DNA of 64,000 nucleotides from Neobacillus sp. FSL H8-0543 (GCF_038592905.1 NZ_CP151943.1:468001-532000), one strand, 5' to 3'; numbered from the stretch's first letter, positions 8,021 to 17,254 are shown. Made by a program: numbers and translations. Notes: generated from the letters alone by a model not told the origin.

Positions 8021-9178
8021 TTATTCAATAGCACCTGTTTTTACAATCTTATTGTTCACTTTTATTTCAAAGGTTGCATCCTTATATTTTTCTCTCCATT
8101 CCTTAGCCGTTGGTGGTTTTCCACGAAACTGGGTAAAGTATTCATTTCCAAAACCTATAGGATCAACCTGTTTCTTTTGAAACCTTAAGATCAAATTCTT
8201 AATTTCTCTTTCCAATTCCTTGCCGATTTCTTTTTGGATAAATTTCATATTGTCAGGTGTGGATAAGTCTATTGCCTCTGTTGCTTCCAATAATCTTGAT
8301 TCTAGATTTACATCGACCTTGAAATGGAGTTTTTCTTTATCAACTAATTTGATTTTTGCATGGCTACGAATATTATCAATATTGATAAACATCTTATTGT
8401 AAACCTTCTTATCATCCATACCCTCTTTATGCTTAATAATTTTGTTGAATTTCTCACGTTTAAATCCCATTTCATGTGTTCCCGATCTATAATTATCTAA
8501 TAAAATTTTGAGATAGAAGAGTTTTTCACTTTCTAATTCATCAATATAGCGATCATCTTGGAACAGCGCCACTCCAGTTATGATGACATTATCTTTCTTA
8601 ATTTTAAGAATTGGTAAAACCGGATCCTGCCCTCGGTCACTAAATTTATGATTAAATTCATGCAGGGTCGGCGAGATTAGCTGTTCACTTTCAACATTCT
8701 GCTGAATTACATTGTACAAATAGGTCCCGAGATTGACCTTTAATTTATCCATATCAATTTGCATGATTTCTGAAGCTTTATCATCGGCCACCGTTAAATA
8801 GACCATATTTCCAATCGCCGGGTCACGGTTTAAGGAATCGACAAGCTGATTGATTCCCTTTTTCGCCAAATCCTTACTGTAAATCGCACAGCGAAGCTGG
8901 CCGGATACTAGTTTTTGATCTGTTTCAAGGTTTTGCTTCTGCATAATTGCCTTACTTGTATTAGACTCAGCCGTAATCACCTTGGTCACACTTTCTGCAA
9001 GTGGATCGAATTTGTGGATAACCACGCTCCCTTTAATAGTATTAGCCTGTTCCAAATCATAACCTACCGCCGTTATTAATCCCAATTTTTCTAATTGTTT
9101 GGACTGAACGCAACCGGTCATACAGAAGACACATGAAAAAATCACAATCAGCCTTTTCCATTTAGGATGATTCAGCAT
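8021..9178 (-). CDS. Ger(x)C family spore germination lipoprotein
   Basis: This is the C subunit of a GerA-type nutrient germinant receptor in the spore inner membrane. The signal peptide ends in FCMTGC (lipobox). The rest matches Ger(x)C, with GLITAVGYDLEQ near residue 33 and the C-terminal GFGNEYFTQFRGKPPTAKEW. The product has 385 residues. It overlaps the preceding GerAB-type gene by 17 bp, and GGAGG lies about 10 nt before the ATG. It is the last gene of an A-B-C operon on the minus strand. The germinant cannot be read from sequence. Confidence 0.92.
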   Translation of the reverse strand: MLNHPKWKRLIVIFSCVFCMTGCVQSKQLEKLGLITAVGYDLEQANTIKGSVVIHKFDPLAESVTKVITAESNTSKAIMQKQNLETDQKLVSGQLRCAIYSKDLAKKGINQLVDSLNRDPAIGNMVYLTVADDKASEIMQIDMDKLKVNLGTYLYNVIQQNVESEQLISPTLHEFNHKFSDRGQDPVLPILKIKKDNVIITGVALFQDDRYIDELESEKLFYLKILLDNYRSGTHEMGFKREKFNKIIKHKEGMDDKKVYNKMFINIDNIRSHAKIKLVDKEKLHFKVDVNLESRLLEATEAIDLSTPDNMKFIQKEIGKELEREIKNLILRFQKKQVDPIGFGNEYFTQFRGKPPTAKEWREKYKDATFEIKVNNKIVKTGAIE

Positions 9179-10283
9179 TTGATTTTTTCCTCCTAATTAA
9201 CCACTTTTTTATAAAGACAATGATGGATAGCATTACAGGGTAGCAAAAGGCCAGCAAAAAACCTGCTTGTGCAACAATATCTGTTACAGTATTCATTTGA
9301 TATCTAATTTTTATGAAAAAGGAGGCTCCAAAAGTAAGGAGAGCAATAATCAGGATCCCCCATTTTTGCTTCCCATGTAAAATTCTTGAAAATCCCTTTG
9401 ATGCTGACCATAAGTAAAGACACATATTAGGTAAAATTATCAGCATCCAGAAGGAAACAGCAATAAACTCAAACCTCTCTAAATTAGGAAGACGAACAAT
9501 TTTAAACATAGATAATACTGGCCAGATAATTCTCTCAAGACTGTCTGAAGCAAAGAACATGATGGCAACGAGAGTGACAATGGTAGAAAGGAGGGTGGTA
9601 TAAAGATTTCCTAATTGTGCAAACAGCAATACTTTCTTTTTTTCTTTAACGAATGGATAGATGAACAGGATTAGTTCAAAACCCATCATCGAGAGGGTTG
9701 TACTCTTTATTCCCTTAAGAAGATGTGGTATTTCGGTATTCATAATTGGAAACACGTGAGTTGTGTCCACATAACGCATGGGTACAAGAAGAATTAAAGC
9801 TAGCCACGCCGTACCAACCACGGAGAGAAAGGCGACACCGACAAGGATTCGAATGCCACCAAAGACAGCATAAACGGTTAATAAAATAAGAACCAACGCT
9901 AATTGCCATGAAGGTAAATTCGGGAAAATCCATACCTGGACAATTTCTATATAATTCATTAAAATAACGAAAAAACTGGCAGTTAAATAAATCATATAGA
10001 CAATACTTAAGAAATTCCCGACCCACTTACCGAAAACATCTACATGAATGCCATATAAATCCGCACTGTCATATTGTTTCAGCATAATTATCATGAACCA
10101 CAATACTACCGCAGTGATTACTCCAGCAAGAAATACAGCAATCCAACCATCATGCTTCGCTTCTAAATATACAATTCTTGGAAGACCTATCAATCCCACC
10201 CCGGATTGCACGGAATGAATGATAAAAAAGAGCAGAAAGGCGTTAAACAATATGCTCTCCTTCGGTTGTAAGTTCACCTTCAT
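9162..10283 (-). CDS. GerAB family germinant receptor permease
   Basis: The B subunit of a germination receptor, an amino-acid/polyamine/organocation-type permease. Its 373 residues contain about ten hydrophobic helices. The family signature is visible in SVQSGVGLIGLPRIV near the N-terminus. Its gene lies 11 nt after the A-subunit gene and overlaps the C-subunit gene. In characterised receptors the B subunit contributes to germinant recognition. AGGAG lies 8 nt before the ATG. Confidence 0.92.
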   Translation of the reverse strand: MKVNLQPKESILFNAFLLFFIIHSVQSGVGLIGLPRIVYLEAKHDGWIAVFLAGVITAVVLWFMIIMLKQYDSADLYGIHVDVFGKWVGNFLSIVYMIYLTASFFVILMNYIEIVQVWIFPNLPSWQLALVLILLTVYAVFGGIRILVGVAFLSVVGTAWLALILLVPMRYVDTTHVFPIMNTEIPHLLKGIKSTTLSMMGFELILFIYPFVKEKKKVLLFAQLGNLYTTLLSTIVTLVAIMFFASDSLERIIWPVLSMFKIVRLPNLERFEFIAVSFWMLIILPNMCLYLWSASKGFSRILHGKQKWGILIIALLTFGASFFIKIRYQMNTVTDIVAQAGFLLAFCYPVMLSIIVFIKKWLIRRKKSNAESS

Positions 10284-10294
10284 ATTATTAGCTC

Positions 10295-11809
10295 CTATTC
10301 ATCTACATCCTTTTTACTTACCTTATTTGGAGAGAATCTTTCATCATCTACAGTGTGGTTTGTTAATGGTCGTTTAGACAGATATTGGGGTGGTAATCTG
10401 AAAAAACTATGCCCTAGATCCTTCCATCTGAACGGATATATGGGTGAGAGATATGGCACACCTAACGTGTTTAGTTTCAAGAGGTGAATGATGAAAAAGC
10501 AAAAGGAAACCATGATGCCTATTCCTCCCCAAATACCCGCACTAATAATAATCGGAAAACGAATCATCCTTATCGCAGTACCCATTAAATAACTAGGAGT
10601 GGTAAATGAGCCAAGCGCACTAAGAGCAATAATAATTATTAAAATATTGCTTGTGAAACCTGCGTCGACCGCTGCCTGCCCAATAACAATACCGCCTACG
10701 ATACCCATTGTTTGACCGACTTTTGTTGGGAGCCTAGCCCCTGCTTCACGTAAAAGCTCAATAAAAAATTCAAGAAGAAGTGCTTCAAAAACAGGCGGAA
10801 AGGGAACATTCGATCTTGATTGTCCCAATGAAACAAGTAATGGCGATGGAATTACCTCATAATGGTAAGTCAAAACGGCAACATAGGCAGGTGTTAGGAG
10901 AACGGATAATAAAGCTGCAAATAAACGTAAAATGCGTAGACTCATCCCCATATTCCACCGCATATACACATCCTCTGTTGATTCAAAAAAGGTAAAGAAC
11001 GGAGTTGGGCCGTATAAGGCATCAGGACTCCGGTCCATTAAGACAACCACTTTACCACTCATCAAGGCAATCGTGATACGATCAGGAAGCTCTGTAGTCG
11101 CCAATTGTGGAAAAACAGACCAGCTATTATTTTCAATCAATTGTCCAAGGACAGTACTGCCTGGCACATGATCAATCTCAAGTTGACTTATTTTCTCTCG
11201 AAAGGCATTCACATTATTCTCATCGGCAATGTCTTTAATATAGACGATTTTCCCATTTGTTTTTGATCTTTTACCAACAGTAAAATCTTCCATGCATAAA
11301 TTAAGATCTTTAATGTTATGCCTTAAAATATTTACATTGCCAATGAGCGATTCTGTAAAGGCAATTTTCGGACCATAGACAAGCGATTCCGTTTCTGCCT
11401 TTTCAAGCCCTCGTTCAACTGTACTACCAACATTAGCAAGTAATCCAAAGGGCTGACCTTCGGGATAAATATATACCTTCCCTTCATTTATTCCTTCGAC
11501 AACCTCAGTTAATTGATTGACAGCAGATATATCTGAAATAGGAAGTATTTGAGCAATCGCTTCACTTTCCCATTCCGTTTCGATATTGCTTTGGATAGGT
11601 TCAATGACAAAGTCATCAAGTGTGGTTTTGTCAGTTAAACTGCTCATAAAGCAAAAAACTAACCGTTGCCCATCTCTTTTTAGGTTTCTAAAAACAAGGT
11701 CAGAACCAACATTCAATCCACTTTTTATTTGTTCCTTCAATTCATCTATATTTAAGCTATGTGCTTTCGAGCCTTCTTTGGACTTTTTTCCATTTAACCA
11801 TTTGAACAT
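10295..11809 (-). CDS. GerA family germinant receptor subunit A
   Basis: The A subunit of the receptor, 504 residues from ATG 11809, chosen because AAGGTG lies 6 nt upstream (the frame is also open to a GTG at 11818). A soluble N-terminal half contains the GerA-family stretch VLMDRSPDALYGP. It is followed by about five membrane helices from residue 285 on, including LLTPAYVAVLTYHYEVIPSP and PPVFEALLLEFFIELLREAG. First gene of the A-B-C operon. Such operons are normally expressed in the forespore under sigma-G; I did not identify that promoter. Confidence 0.93.
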   Translation of the reverse strand: MFKWLNGKKSKEGSKAHSLNIDELKEQIKSGLNVGSDLVFRNLKRDGQRLVFCFMSSLTDKTTLDDFVIEPIQSNIETEWESEAIAQILPISDISAVNQLTEVVEGINEGKVYIYPEGQPFGLLANVGSTVERGLEKAETESLVYGPKIAFTESLIGNVNILRHNIKDLNLCMEDFTVGKRSKTNGKIVYIKDIADENNVNAFREKISQLEIDHVPGSTVLGQLIENNSWSVFPQLATTELPDRITIALMSGKVVVLMDRSPDALYGPTPFFTFFESTEDVYMRWNMGMSLRILRLFAALLSVLLTPAYVAVLTYHYEVIPSPLLVSLGQSRSNVPFPPVFEALLLEFFIELLREAGARLPTKVGQTMGIVGGIVIGQAAVDAGFTSNILIIIIALSALGSFTTPSYLMGTAIRMIRFPIIISAGIWGGIGIMVSFCFFIIHLLKLNTLGVPYLSPIYPFRWKDLGHSFFRLPPQYLSKRPLTNHTVDDERFSPNKVSKKDVDE

Positions 11810-11924
11810 CAGCAACACCTTTAACCTGTCATTTTTTTTTAGCTTTACCAGAAAATCTATTTTTACCCATTATTGGTTGTTTGCTTAGAAGATTAATGTG
11901 AACATAAGGAAAAAGCAAGAAGGT

Positions 11925-11952
11925 TTGTTGATGAAGCCAGTTGTGGTATAAT
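11925..11952 (+). promoter_or_regulatory. Extended -10 promoter for the MBL-fold hydrolase
   Basis: TTGTTG (11925-11930), a 16-nt spacer and a perfect TATAAT (11947-11952) preceded by TGG, making an extended -10. The start codon follows about 60 nt later. Confidence 0.65.
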
Positions 11953-12010
11953 GAACAGGTATTCATTTTTAGAACATTGTGAATAATATATTAAAGGGGA
12001 GGTGTCACCA

Positions 12011-12898
12011 ATGGAGCGAATCGGTCCGATTATGATTATAGAAGGTCCACATAACAGTAAAATACCGTACTCAAGAAGTCTTTACATTGATTGTCCAGAC
12101 AAGGTGTTGATTGATACTGGTGCGGATCCCCAGGCACTTCTAGCAGTTGAACAGCAATATGGAGTCGACTTGGTGATTAATACCCATTACCATCCTGACC
12201 ATACATTGCATAACTATCTATTTAAAAATGCACAAAAATGGATTAATCCGATTGAATATGAAACAGTGCAATCGATTGAGGGAATTGCCAAAGGAAATGG
12301 CATATATCAAGAATGGGGACCTATTGGAGTGGAGGCATTTCAAAAAAACCTTCCAGCGAAATGGGTAAATAGCCTTGGCGAAATAACGGGAAGCTATCTA
12401 TACGAGCAGGAATATTTGTTTGGCGATGTGAAAGTCATCTTTAAGCACACTCCTGGTCATACAAAAGGGTATACTTCCCCCTACTTCCCTGACTTAGGCA
12501 TTGTCTTTGTCGGTGATTTTGATATGACTAGTTTTGGTCCGTGGTATTTCGGAACAGACGGTGATATTGATGAGTTTATTTCGTCGAGCAAGCGCTTGCT
12601 CAACATGGATGCAGATACGTTCATTACCGGACACCAAAAAGGATTGTTCACTAAACAGGAATTTCATGCAGCGATGGAAAAATATCTAGCCGTTATTGAT
12701 TTTCGCGACGAAACCATAGAAAAATATGTGCAGCAGGGGCTAAATTTCGAGGAGCTGACTAATATCGGAATTTTCTATCCGAAAAAACTGTTAGACAAAA
12801 ACCTCATTCTTAAAACCTGGGAACGTAGTGGCATTCGCAAACACCTAATACGGCTTGGATATACGGTAAAGGAAGCAGAAATCAAAATGGCAAGATAG
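12011..12898 (+). CDS. MBL-fold metallo-hydrolase
   Basis: This is a 295-residue metallo-beta-lactamase-fold hydrolase. The metal motif THYHPDH (H-x-H-x-D-H) lies near residue 59. Further ligands are expected in HTPGHTKGY and in GDFDM (metal-bridging Asp). The C-terminal helices are unusually long and end in a winged-helix-like stretch. ATG 12011 is preceded by GGGGAGG at 8 nt. The frame also opens at GTG 12002, but that codon abuts the ribosome site. Monocistronic, with its own promoter and terminator. Substrate unknown. Confidence 0.85.
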   Translation: MERIGPIMIIEGPHNSKIPYSRSLYIDCPDKVLIDTGADPQALLAVEQQYGVDLVINTHYHPDHTLHNYLFKNAQKWINPIEYETVQSIEGIAKGNGIYQEWGPIGVEAFQKNLPAKWVNSLGEITGSYLYEQEYLFGDVKVIFKHTPGHTKGYTSPYFPDLGIVFVGDFDMTSFGPWYFGTDGDIDEFISSSKRLLNMDADTFITGHQKGLFTKQEFHAAMEKYLAVIDFRDETIEKYVQQGLNFEELTNIGIFYPKKLLDKNLILKTWERSGIRKHLIRLGYTVKEAEIKMAR

Positions 12899-12900
12899 AA

Positions 12901-12934
12901 GGAATGGTGACTGGCACCATTCCCTTACTTTTTT
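12901..12934 (+). terminator. Terminator of the MBL-fold hydrolase gene
   Basis: A 9-bp stem (GGAATGGTG/CACCATTCC) followed by CTTACTTTTTT, immediately after the stop codon. Confidence 0.85.
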
Positions 12935-13775
12935 ATTCAAAATAATACATTAGCGCGATTGTCCCTGGTCCAGTATGAGTACTGATTGTTGGACCGGTCG
13001 TACCAATTGAAATATTATTATATCCCGTTATTTCAGTGATTGCTTCTTTTACTTTCGTTGCTAGTCCGAGAGCTTCAGCATGTACAAGTCCTACGCCGAG
13101 AATATTTTTCCCATTAACATCCTCGGTAAATTGTTTGGCCAACCATTTTACGACCTGAGAATGGCTGCGAACCTTCGCTACTGGATTATATTCCGCACCT
13201 TCGAGCGATGCAATCGGCTTAATGTTTAGCAATGATCCAATAAAGGCCTTCCCTTTACCAATCCGGCCACCCTTAACCATGTTCTCAAGGGTATCAATCA
13301 TGATATATAGCTTTGAATTCATACGGACCTTGTCCAAGCGCTCAAGGATTTCCTCCATACTCTTACCCTTCTTCGCCATCTCCACCGCTTCTCTTACCTG
13401 AAACTGGAGGGCCAATGAAATAAACATCGAATCAACAACAGTCACCTTGGTCTTCGTCATCTGGGCAGCGCTTTCAGCAGAGCGTACCGTACCGCTCATC
13501 TTGCCAGTCATGTGCAACGATAACACTTCGTATCCTTCGTCTCCGAGTCGGTCATACACTTCAAGGAAGGCACCAGCTGAGGGTTGAGAGCTCTTTGGCA
13601 GTTCATCTGCTTTTTTCATCATATCCATATATTCTGCTGCATCTATTTCCACTCTGTCTAAATAGGTTTCTCCATTAATCGTTACTGACAATGGCACAAC
13701 AACAATACCCAATTGCTCCGCCATATCTAATGGCATGTCCATTGTTGAATCAGTTACAATTTTAATTTTACTCAT
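12933..13775 (-). CDS. DegV family fatty-acid-binding protein
   Basis: DegV/FakB-type proteins bind a fatty acid and present it to a fatty-acid kinase. The 280-residue sequence has the hallmark N-terminus KIVTDSTMDMP, SSQPSAGAF near residue 60, the binding-site motif MSGTVRSAE and VKGGRIGKGKAFIGSLLNIKP. It stands alone and is convergent with the MBL-fold gene. A second DegV paralogue occurs at 57210-58058. Which fatty acids they bind is unknown. Confidence 0.9.
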   Translation of the reverse strand: MSKIKIVTDSTMDMPLDMAEQLGIVVVPLSVTINGETYLDRVEIDAAEYMDMMKKADELPKSSQPSAGAFLEVYDRLGDEGYEVLSLHMTGKMSGTVRSAESAAQMTKTKVTVVDSMFISLALQFQVREAVEMAKKGKSMEEILERLDKVRMNSKLYIMIDTLENMVKGGRIGKGKAFIGSLLNIKPIASLEGAEYNPVAKVRSHSQVVKWLAKQFTEDVNGKNILGVGLVHAEALGLATKVKEAITEITGYNNISIGTTGPTISTHTGPGTIALMYYFE

Positions 13776-13877
13776 TCACTCACATCCCTTGGTTTACTCC
13801 ATTGTATTATACAGGCTATATACACTTTAAGATATAATATCTCCTATTTTTCCGTATAAAAATTGCGAAAAATAAAA

Positions 13878-13899
13878 GAACACCGGTTGCCCGATGTTC
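13878..13899 (-). terminator. Probable terminator of ypmP
   Basis: A stem GAACACCGG/CCGATGTTC with one mismatch. The A-rich stretch at 13868-13877 becomes a U-rich tract on the minus strand. Confidence 0.6.
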
Positions 13900-13907
13900 G
13901 AAAATAA

Positions 13908-14159
13908 TTAAGCGTTATTCTTTAATTCTCCAACTTTAAACAGTTGTTCATAATCAGGCCATTTCATGACCTTTTTTAGATACTCTCTAAAGGAATAGCA
14001 TTTTTGGGGCTTTTTCTCACGATAAATTGTCGAGATAAATGCCTGTAAACGGACTTGGATCATAAATTTATAAGTGCTATCTTGCGCCAATACAGGAATT
14101 TCCGTAACTTTAACCTTCTGTCCAACTGCATTTTTGAACTCTAGGCTTTTGGTTAACAC
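13908..14159 (-). CDS. ypmP: YpmP family (DUF2535) small protein
   Basis: A small basic protein of 83 residues that looks like the DUF2535/YpmP family, with KSLEFKNAVGQKVKVTEIPV at its start and EYLKKVMKWPDYEQLF near the end. No signal peptide or membrane helix. The frame is open upstream to 14201, but AAGAGG lies 9 nt before GTG 14159 and the family begins there. A TATAAT at 14198-14193 on the minus strand lies inside the longer frame, which supports the shorter start. B. subtilis ypmP lies next to ypmQ; here the germination, MBL and DegV genes separate them. Function unknown. Confidence 0.75.
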   Translation of the reverse strand: MLTKSLEFKNAVGQKVKVTEIPVLAQDSTYKFMIQVRLQAFISTIYREKKPQKCYSFREYLKKVMKWPDYEQLFKVGELKNNA

Positions 14160-14373
14160 AATATCAATCCTCTTTTTCACCCGTTTGACTATATTATACA
14201 CCTAAAACAGCTCGAAATCTGTCTAAATATGCCCAGATTCAAAAATATTTATGAACAATTATTGGGAAATTTCATTTAAATGGTTAAGAAACGGCTAATG
14301 CAAATCGCCAGTAGCCTAGTCAAAAATCGAATAAATATGGATTAATCTCAGAGTTTTATCAAATTATGAAGAA

Positions 14374-14400
14374 AGCCATGAAAATAGATCAATCATGGCT
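14374..14400 (-). terminator. Terminator of the matrix-protein operon
   Basis: An 8-bp stem (AGCCATGA/TCATGGCT) ends 2 nt from the stop codon of the LPXTG gene and is followed on the minus strand by TTCTTC. Confidence 0.65.
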
Positions 14401-14402
14401 CA

Positions 14403-15020
14403 TTAACCATGCTTAGCAGTTTTCCTTCGCAATACTAGAACAAACTGTAAGATAGTGCCTGATAGAACTAATACTGCACCAGCTACCAAAATATTAAACA
14501 TATCGGTTCCAGTATTAGGCAGTTTAGGTCCGTCTGCAGGCAGGACCCCGCCTAAGGTACCTTCTACATAAAATTTAAATTCAACTTCTGCTTCAAGGCC
14601 TTGGAACTCATTCCCTAATTCCTCTGGTACTACAACTTTAAAGAATAGTTGTTCAGAACCATTCTTCGCGATAAACCTAGGATCAAATTTGTTAAAGTCG
14701 TTCATTTTCCCATCAAATAAAACCTTGTCTTTATCTGAAACTTTCAGCAGGAGTTCGTTGTAAAATTCTTTAGAACCTTCTTTTAGATTACTAGACGACA
14801 AATACTTAAAATCCTGTTTACCATTATTAATAATGGTAAAGGTACGTTCTGCCCAATCACCTGGTTTTAAATTAGTTACATTAAATAGGATCTTTTCAGG
14901 TGAAGTGGCAATATCAATCTCTTGAGTATTAATAGCTGCACTGATTTGACTCAATTTTACCGTGAATACAAGAGTAATTGCCAGCATATTGATTATCAGA
15001 AAACTAATTATTTTTTTCAC
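14403..15020 (-). CDS. LPXTG cell-wall-anchored TasA/camelysin-like protein
   Basis: This 205-residue secreted protein would be sorted to the wall by sortase. Visible parts are a signal peptide (about 1-29), a domain with LFNVTNLKPGDWAERTFTI that closely parallels the LKPGDWMNRSF segment of the TasA-like protein encoded upstream, and a C-terminal sorting signal with LPNTG, a hydrophobic helix and a basic tail (RRKTAKHG). The start is GTG 15020 behind AGGGAGG. It is the last gene of the matrix locus, 82 nt after sipW. A covalently anchored TasA-like protein could tether fibres to the wall, which is inference. No sortase gene is in the window. Confidence 0.82.
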   Translation of the reverse strand: MKKIISFLIINMLAITLVFTVKLSQISAAINTQEIDIATSPEKILFNVTNLKPGDWAERTFTIINNGKQDFKYLSSSNLKEGSKEFYNELLLKVSDKDKVLFDGKMNDFNKFDPRFIAKNGSEQLFFKVVVPEELGNEFQGLEAEVEFKFYVEGTLGGVLPADGPKLPNTGTDMFNILVAGAVLVLSGTILQFVLVLRRKTAKHG

Positions 15021-15101
15021 CTTTTTTCGTCCCTCCCTTTGTATCTATTCCTTAGTTCACGAGGCGGGATTTCAACTTTTGTTAGCTTCTAAAGCGGAAT
15101 T

Positions 15102-15689
15102 CTAAATAGGCTTTTCAATATTGCTTTTTTCAGATGATTTATCATCCTTTCTTACAAGTTGAGAAATTGTCGTCCAAATAGTGAAGCCTGAAAATCCTAT
15201 TAGTAGAATTCCTGGAAGAAACATAAGTAAGGAGATACCTAGTTTAGTCTTTGAGAAATTTGCAATATAGCCAAGATATGGGACTGTAAAACCTGTATAT
15301 TTTGCGATTACATTATTTGATAAGACAGAATTGGGATCTGCCGTTTCATTATTATCACCTTTTGTCCGATAACTCACTTGGTCACCATAGTTAATTACTT
15401 CTTCAATCCTATGGGTAACAAGTACTCTTTTTTCAGTTATAAATGAAATTACATCACCCTTTTTAAATCTCGTCATTTCCCCGCCAGGTTTTACGGCAAT
15501 AATTGAACCTGTTTTTATTTCTGGTTCCATCGACCCAGAAAGTACAGTTTTCAATTGATATCCAAAAACTTGAGGTTCACCCCCAGAAACTTCGGAAGAT
15601 ATGACAACGAAGAGCGTCAACATTAATAATAGAAACAATAAGATTGTTATAATATTGCCGGTCCATTTTATGATCGTTTTAGGTTTCAT
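15102..15689 (-). CDS. sipW: SipW-type signal peptidase I
   Basis: An ER-type (SipW-like) signal peptidase. It has an N-terminal transmembrane helix, the catalytic serine motif VLSGSMEP, and VTHRIEEV in which His replaces the general-base Lys of ordinary bacterial type I peptidases. KGDNNETAD and a C-terminal hydrophobic helix follow. The product has 195 residues. ATG 15689 has AGGTG 6 nt upstream and starts 1 nt after the previous stop. In B. subtilis SipW processes TasA and TapA, and the neighbours here fit the same role. Confidence 0.92.
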   Translation of the reverse strand: MKPKTIIKWTGNIITILLFLLLMLTLFVVISSEVSGGEPQVFGYQLKTVLSGSMEPEIKTGSIIAVKPGGEMTRFKKGDVISFITEKRVLVTHRIEEVINYGDQVSYRTKGDNNETADPNSVLSNNVIAKYTGFTVPYLGYIANFSKTKLGISLLMFLPGILLIGFSGFTIWTTISQLVRKDDKSSEKSNIEKPI

Positions 15690-15690
15690 T

Positions 15691-16410
15691 TCAATCACCT
15701 TTTGCATTCTGTATTATTATGGATTCAACTTCTTCTTTTATTACATTACTATCAGACGGACTATACTCAACTGGCTGTTCATTCTTTGCCGCTTCTGTTG
15801 GGGTTGTTTCTGTATTAGCTGGAATGTCTTGGGCAGGTACTATTGGAGTTTGCTCGCTATTATTATCAGATTTAGACTGGCATGTAATTGTGATTGTTTC
15901 ACTCCATAAATCTTGTCTTTCCGGTTTATTTGCATGAAATGGTCTTTGAAACGCTCTAAATTTATAGGCTCCTGAATCAGAAGCGGTAAATTTTAAAACA
16001 CCTGATTGATTAGCTGTAATCGGTTGTATTACTCCTTCTGCAACCTTTTCTCCATCCTTTGGATTCCCTTTTGAAATGTAATAGACCTCATATCGTGAAG
16101 GTCCTTCCATATTACTTCCCATATTTGTTATGGTTACAGATATTTCCTTTTGATCACAACTTTCAATGACTTGATCAGTATTTCCATTTAGAAACTTAAA
16201 AGAGCTTTTATCCCAGACATTCTCCCAAGAACCTGCTTGGATATTACTAATAACTTGTGAATTATCGTAAAAATATGCCTCAGTGCCAGAAGTTATTATG
16301 CCCGTTGATAGGGTGAACAGATAAGAAATAACTATGATTTGAGCGGTTAATACCATTATCCAATTTTTCTTTTTAAACTTCTTTCTCCTTGTGTACCTAA
16401 TCTTAATCAC
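15691..16410 (-). CDS. tapA: TapA-like amyloid fibre anchoring/assembly protein
   Basis: A secreted protein of about 239 residues, with a strongly basic N-terminus (TRRKKFKKKN), one hydrophobic signal/anchor helix and a SGTEAYFYD segment typical of camelysin/TapA exports. A domain with two cysteines follows (in ESCDQKE and TITCQSK). The C-terminal third is low-complexity Pro/Thr/Glu-rich, probably disordered. The position directly before sipW matches tapA of B. subtilis. The start is uncertain: I use GTG 16410 with GGGAG 9 nt upstream, while the frame continues to a weaker GTG at 16449. TapA nucleates TasA fibres and holds them at the cell surface. Confidence 0.75.
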   Translation of the reverse strand: MIKIRYTRRKKFKKKNWIMVLTAQIIVISYLFTLSTGIITSGTEAYFYDNSQVISNIQAGSWENVWDKSSFKFLNGNTDQVIESCDQKEISVTITNMGSNMEGPSRYEVYYISKGNPKDGEKVAEGVIQPITANQSGVLKFTASDSGAYKFRAFQRPFHANKPERQDLWSETITITCQSKSDNNSEQTPIVPAQDIPANTETTPTEAAKNEQPVEYSPSDSNVIKEEVESIIIQNAKGD

Positions 16411-16502
16411 ACCCCTCATCTCCCAGTCGGAATGTATTTTTCTACTCACCTTAAATAAAGAAAATGTTCCTTATCTAAGGTGAATAGAACCTTTTAAAGA
16501 AA

Positions 16503-16519
16503 GGCGGGTAAAACCCACC
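16503..16519 (-). terminator. Intra-operon terminator after the TasA-like gene
   Basis: On the minus strand a 7-bp stem (GGTGGGT/ACCCGCC) with a 3-nt loop, followed by TTTCTTT. It lies between the TasA-like and TapA-like genes and probably lowers downstream expression relative to the fibre protein. Confidence 0.55.
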
Positions 16520-16535
16520 CCTCTTTTAAAAGTCT

Positions 16536-17129
16536 TTATTTTTCTACACCATGACCTTGGTAGCCTTCAAATGTCCAAGTAAGATCTAACTTATCCCCTT
16601 GGAATTGATTTTGGTCTTGATGATTTTCAACAAATTGGAATTGGACATATAACTCGTCAGATGTTCCAGCTGGAAGCTTTCCCCCTCTTTCCTCTAACCA
16701 TGGAATAAAAATATCATTTTCAATTGCGTCGGGAGTCATGGTTTTTAACTGATCTAATGTTGTCCAGAAAATAATAGTATCTATCTTATCTCCATTAAGT
16801 AGGAAGTTTACACGGATATGCTTACCAAAATCCTCTGTATTATTTCCATTTGCATCAATAACATTATAAGTAGTTTTTAATAGTATTTTATGAATGTCCA
16901 AAGAACCAGCGTTTTTCAATTTGAAAGAACGGTTCATCCAATCTCCTGGTTTTAAATTATTGACATCAATAATGGTTGTTGGTTGAGCATTTAAGACTAA
17001 AGTACCATTAGCAAATTTCGCTTGAACATCGGCAGTGTCGCTAAAGTATGCGTATGTACCCCCACCGATTAGTGACAAACCAAGCGCTGCGGTTGCTAAG
17101 CCCAATCCTAATCTTTTCTTAGTGCTCAT
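16536..17129 (-). CDS. TasA/CalY (camelysin) family matrix protein
   Basis: Major biofilm fibre protein candidate, 197 residues. The N-terminus MSTKKRLGLGLATAALGLSL leads into the SipW-type cleavage region GGGTYAYFSDTA, which is nearly invariant in TasA/CalY proteins. The mature part has the NNLKPGDWMNRSFKLKNAGS strand and a C-terminal LTWTFEGYQ. A very strong GAGGAGG ribosome site precedes the ATG. It is the first gene of the locus, ahead of tapA-like, sipW and the LPXTG gene, whereas in B. subtilis tasA comes last. It is shorter than TasA (261 residues) and close to CalY. Confidence 0.88.
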   Translation of the reverse strand: MSTKKRLGLGLATAALGLSLIGGGTYAYFSDTADVQAKFANGTLVLNAQPTTIIDVNNLKPGDWMNRSFKLKNAGSLDIHKILLKTTYNVIDANGNNTEDFGKHIRVNFLLNGDKIDTIIFWTTLDQLKTMTPDAIENDIFIPWLEERGGKLPAGTSDELYVQFQFVENHQDQNQFQGDKLDLTWTFEGYQGHGVEK

Positions 17130-17205
17130 TGTCTTTTCCTCCTCTTATACCTTTTATTTTTTGAATCAATTTGAAGATTCTAGGCAGTATAAAGGATAAT
17201 TCATT

Positions 17206-17254
17206 TGCAAGTTCACTATTTCACATGATTCTTATTAATGAACTTACAAGTTCA
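17206..17254 (-). promoter_or_regulatory. Operator-like palindrome and half-site upstream of the TasA-like gene
   Basis: A perfect 16-bp palindrome, TGAACTTACAAGTTCA (17239-17254), lies about 110 bp before the start codon. A related half-site, TGCAAGTTCA (17206-17215), is about 39 bp away, just upstream of a TATACT -10-like hexamer on the minus strand. The arrangement suggests a dimeric repressor, identity unknown. Confidence 0.5.
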
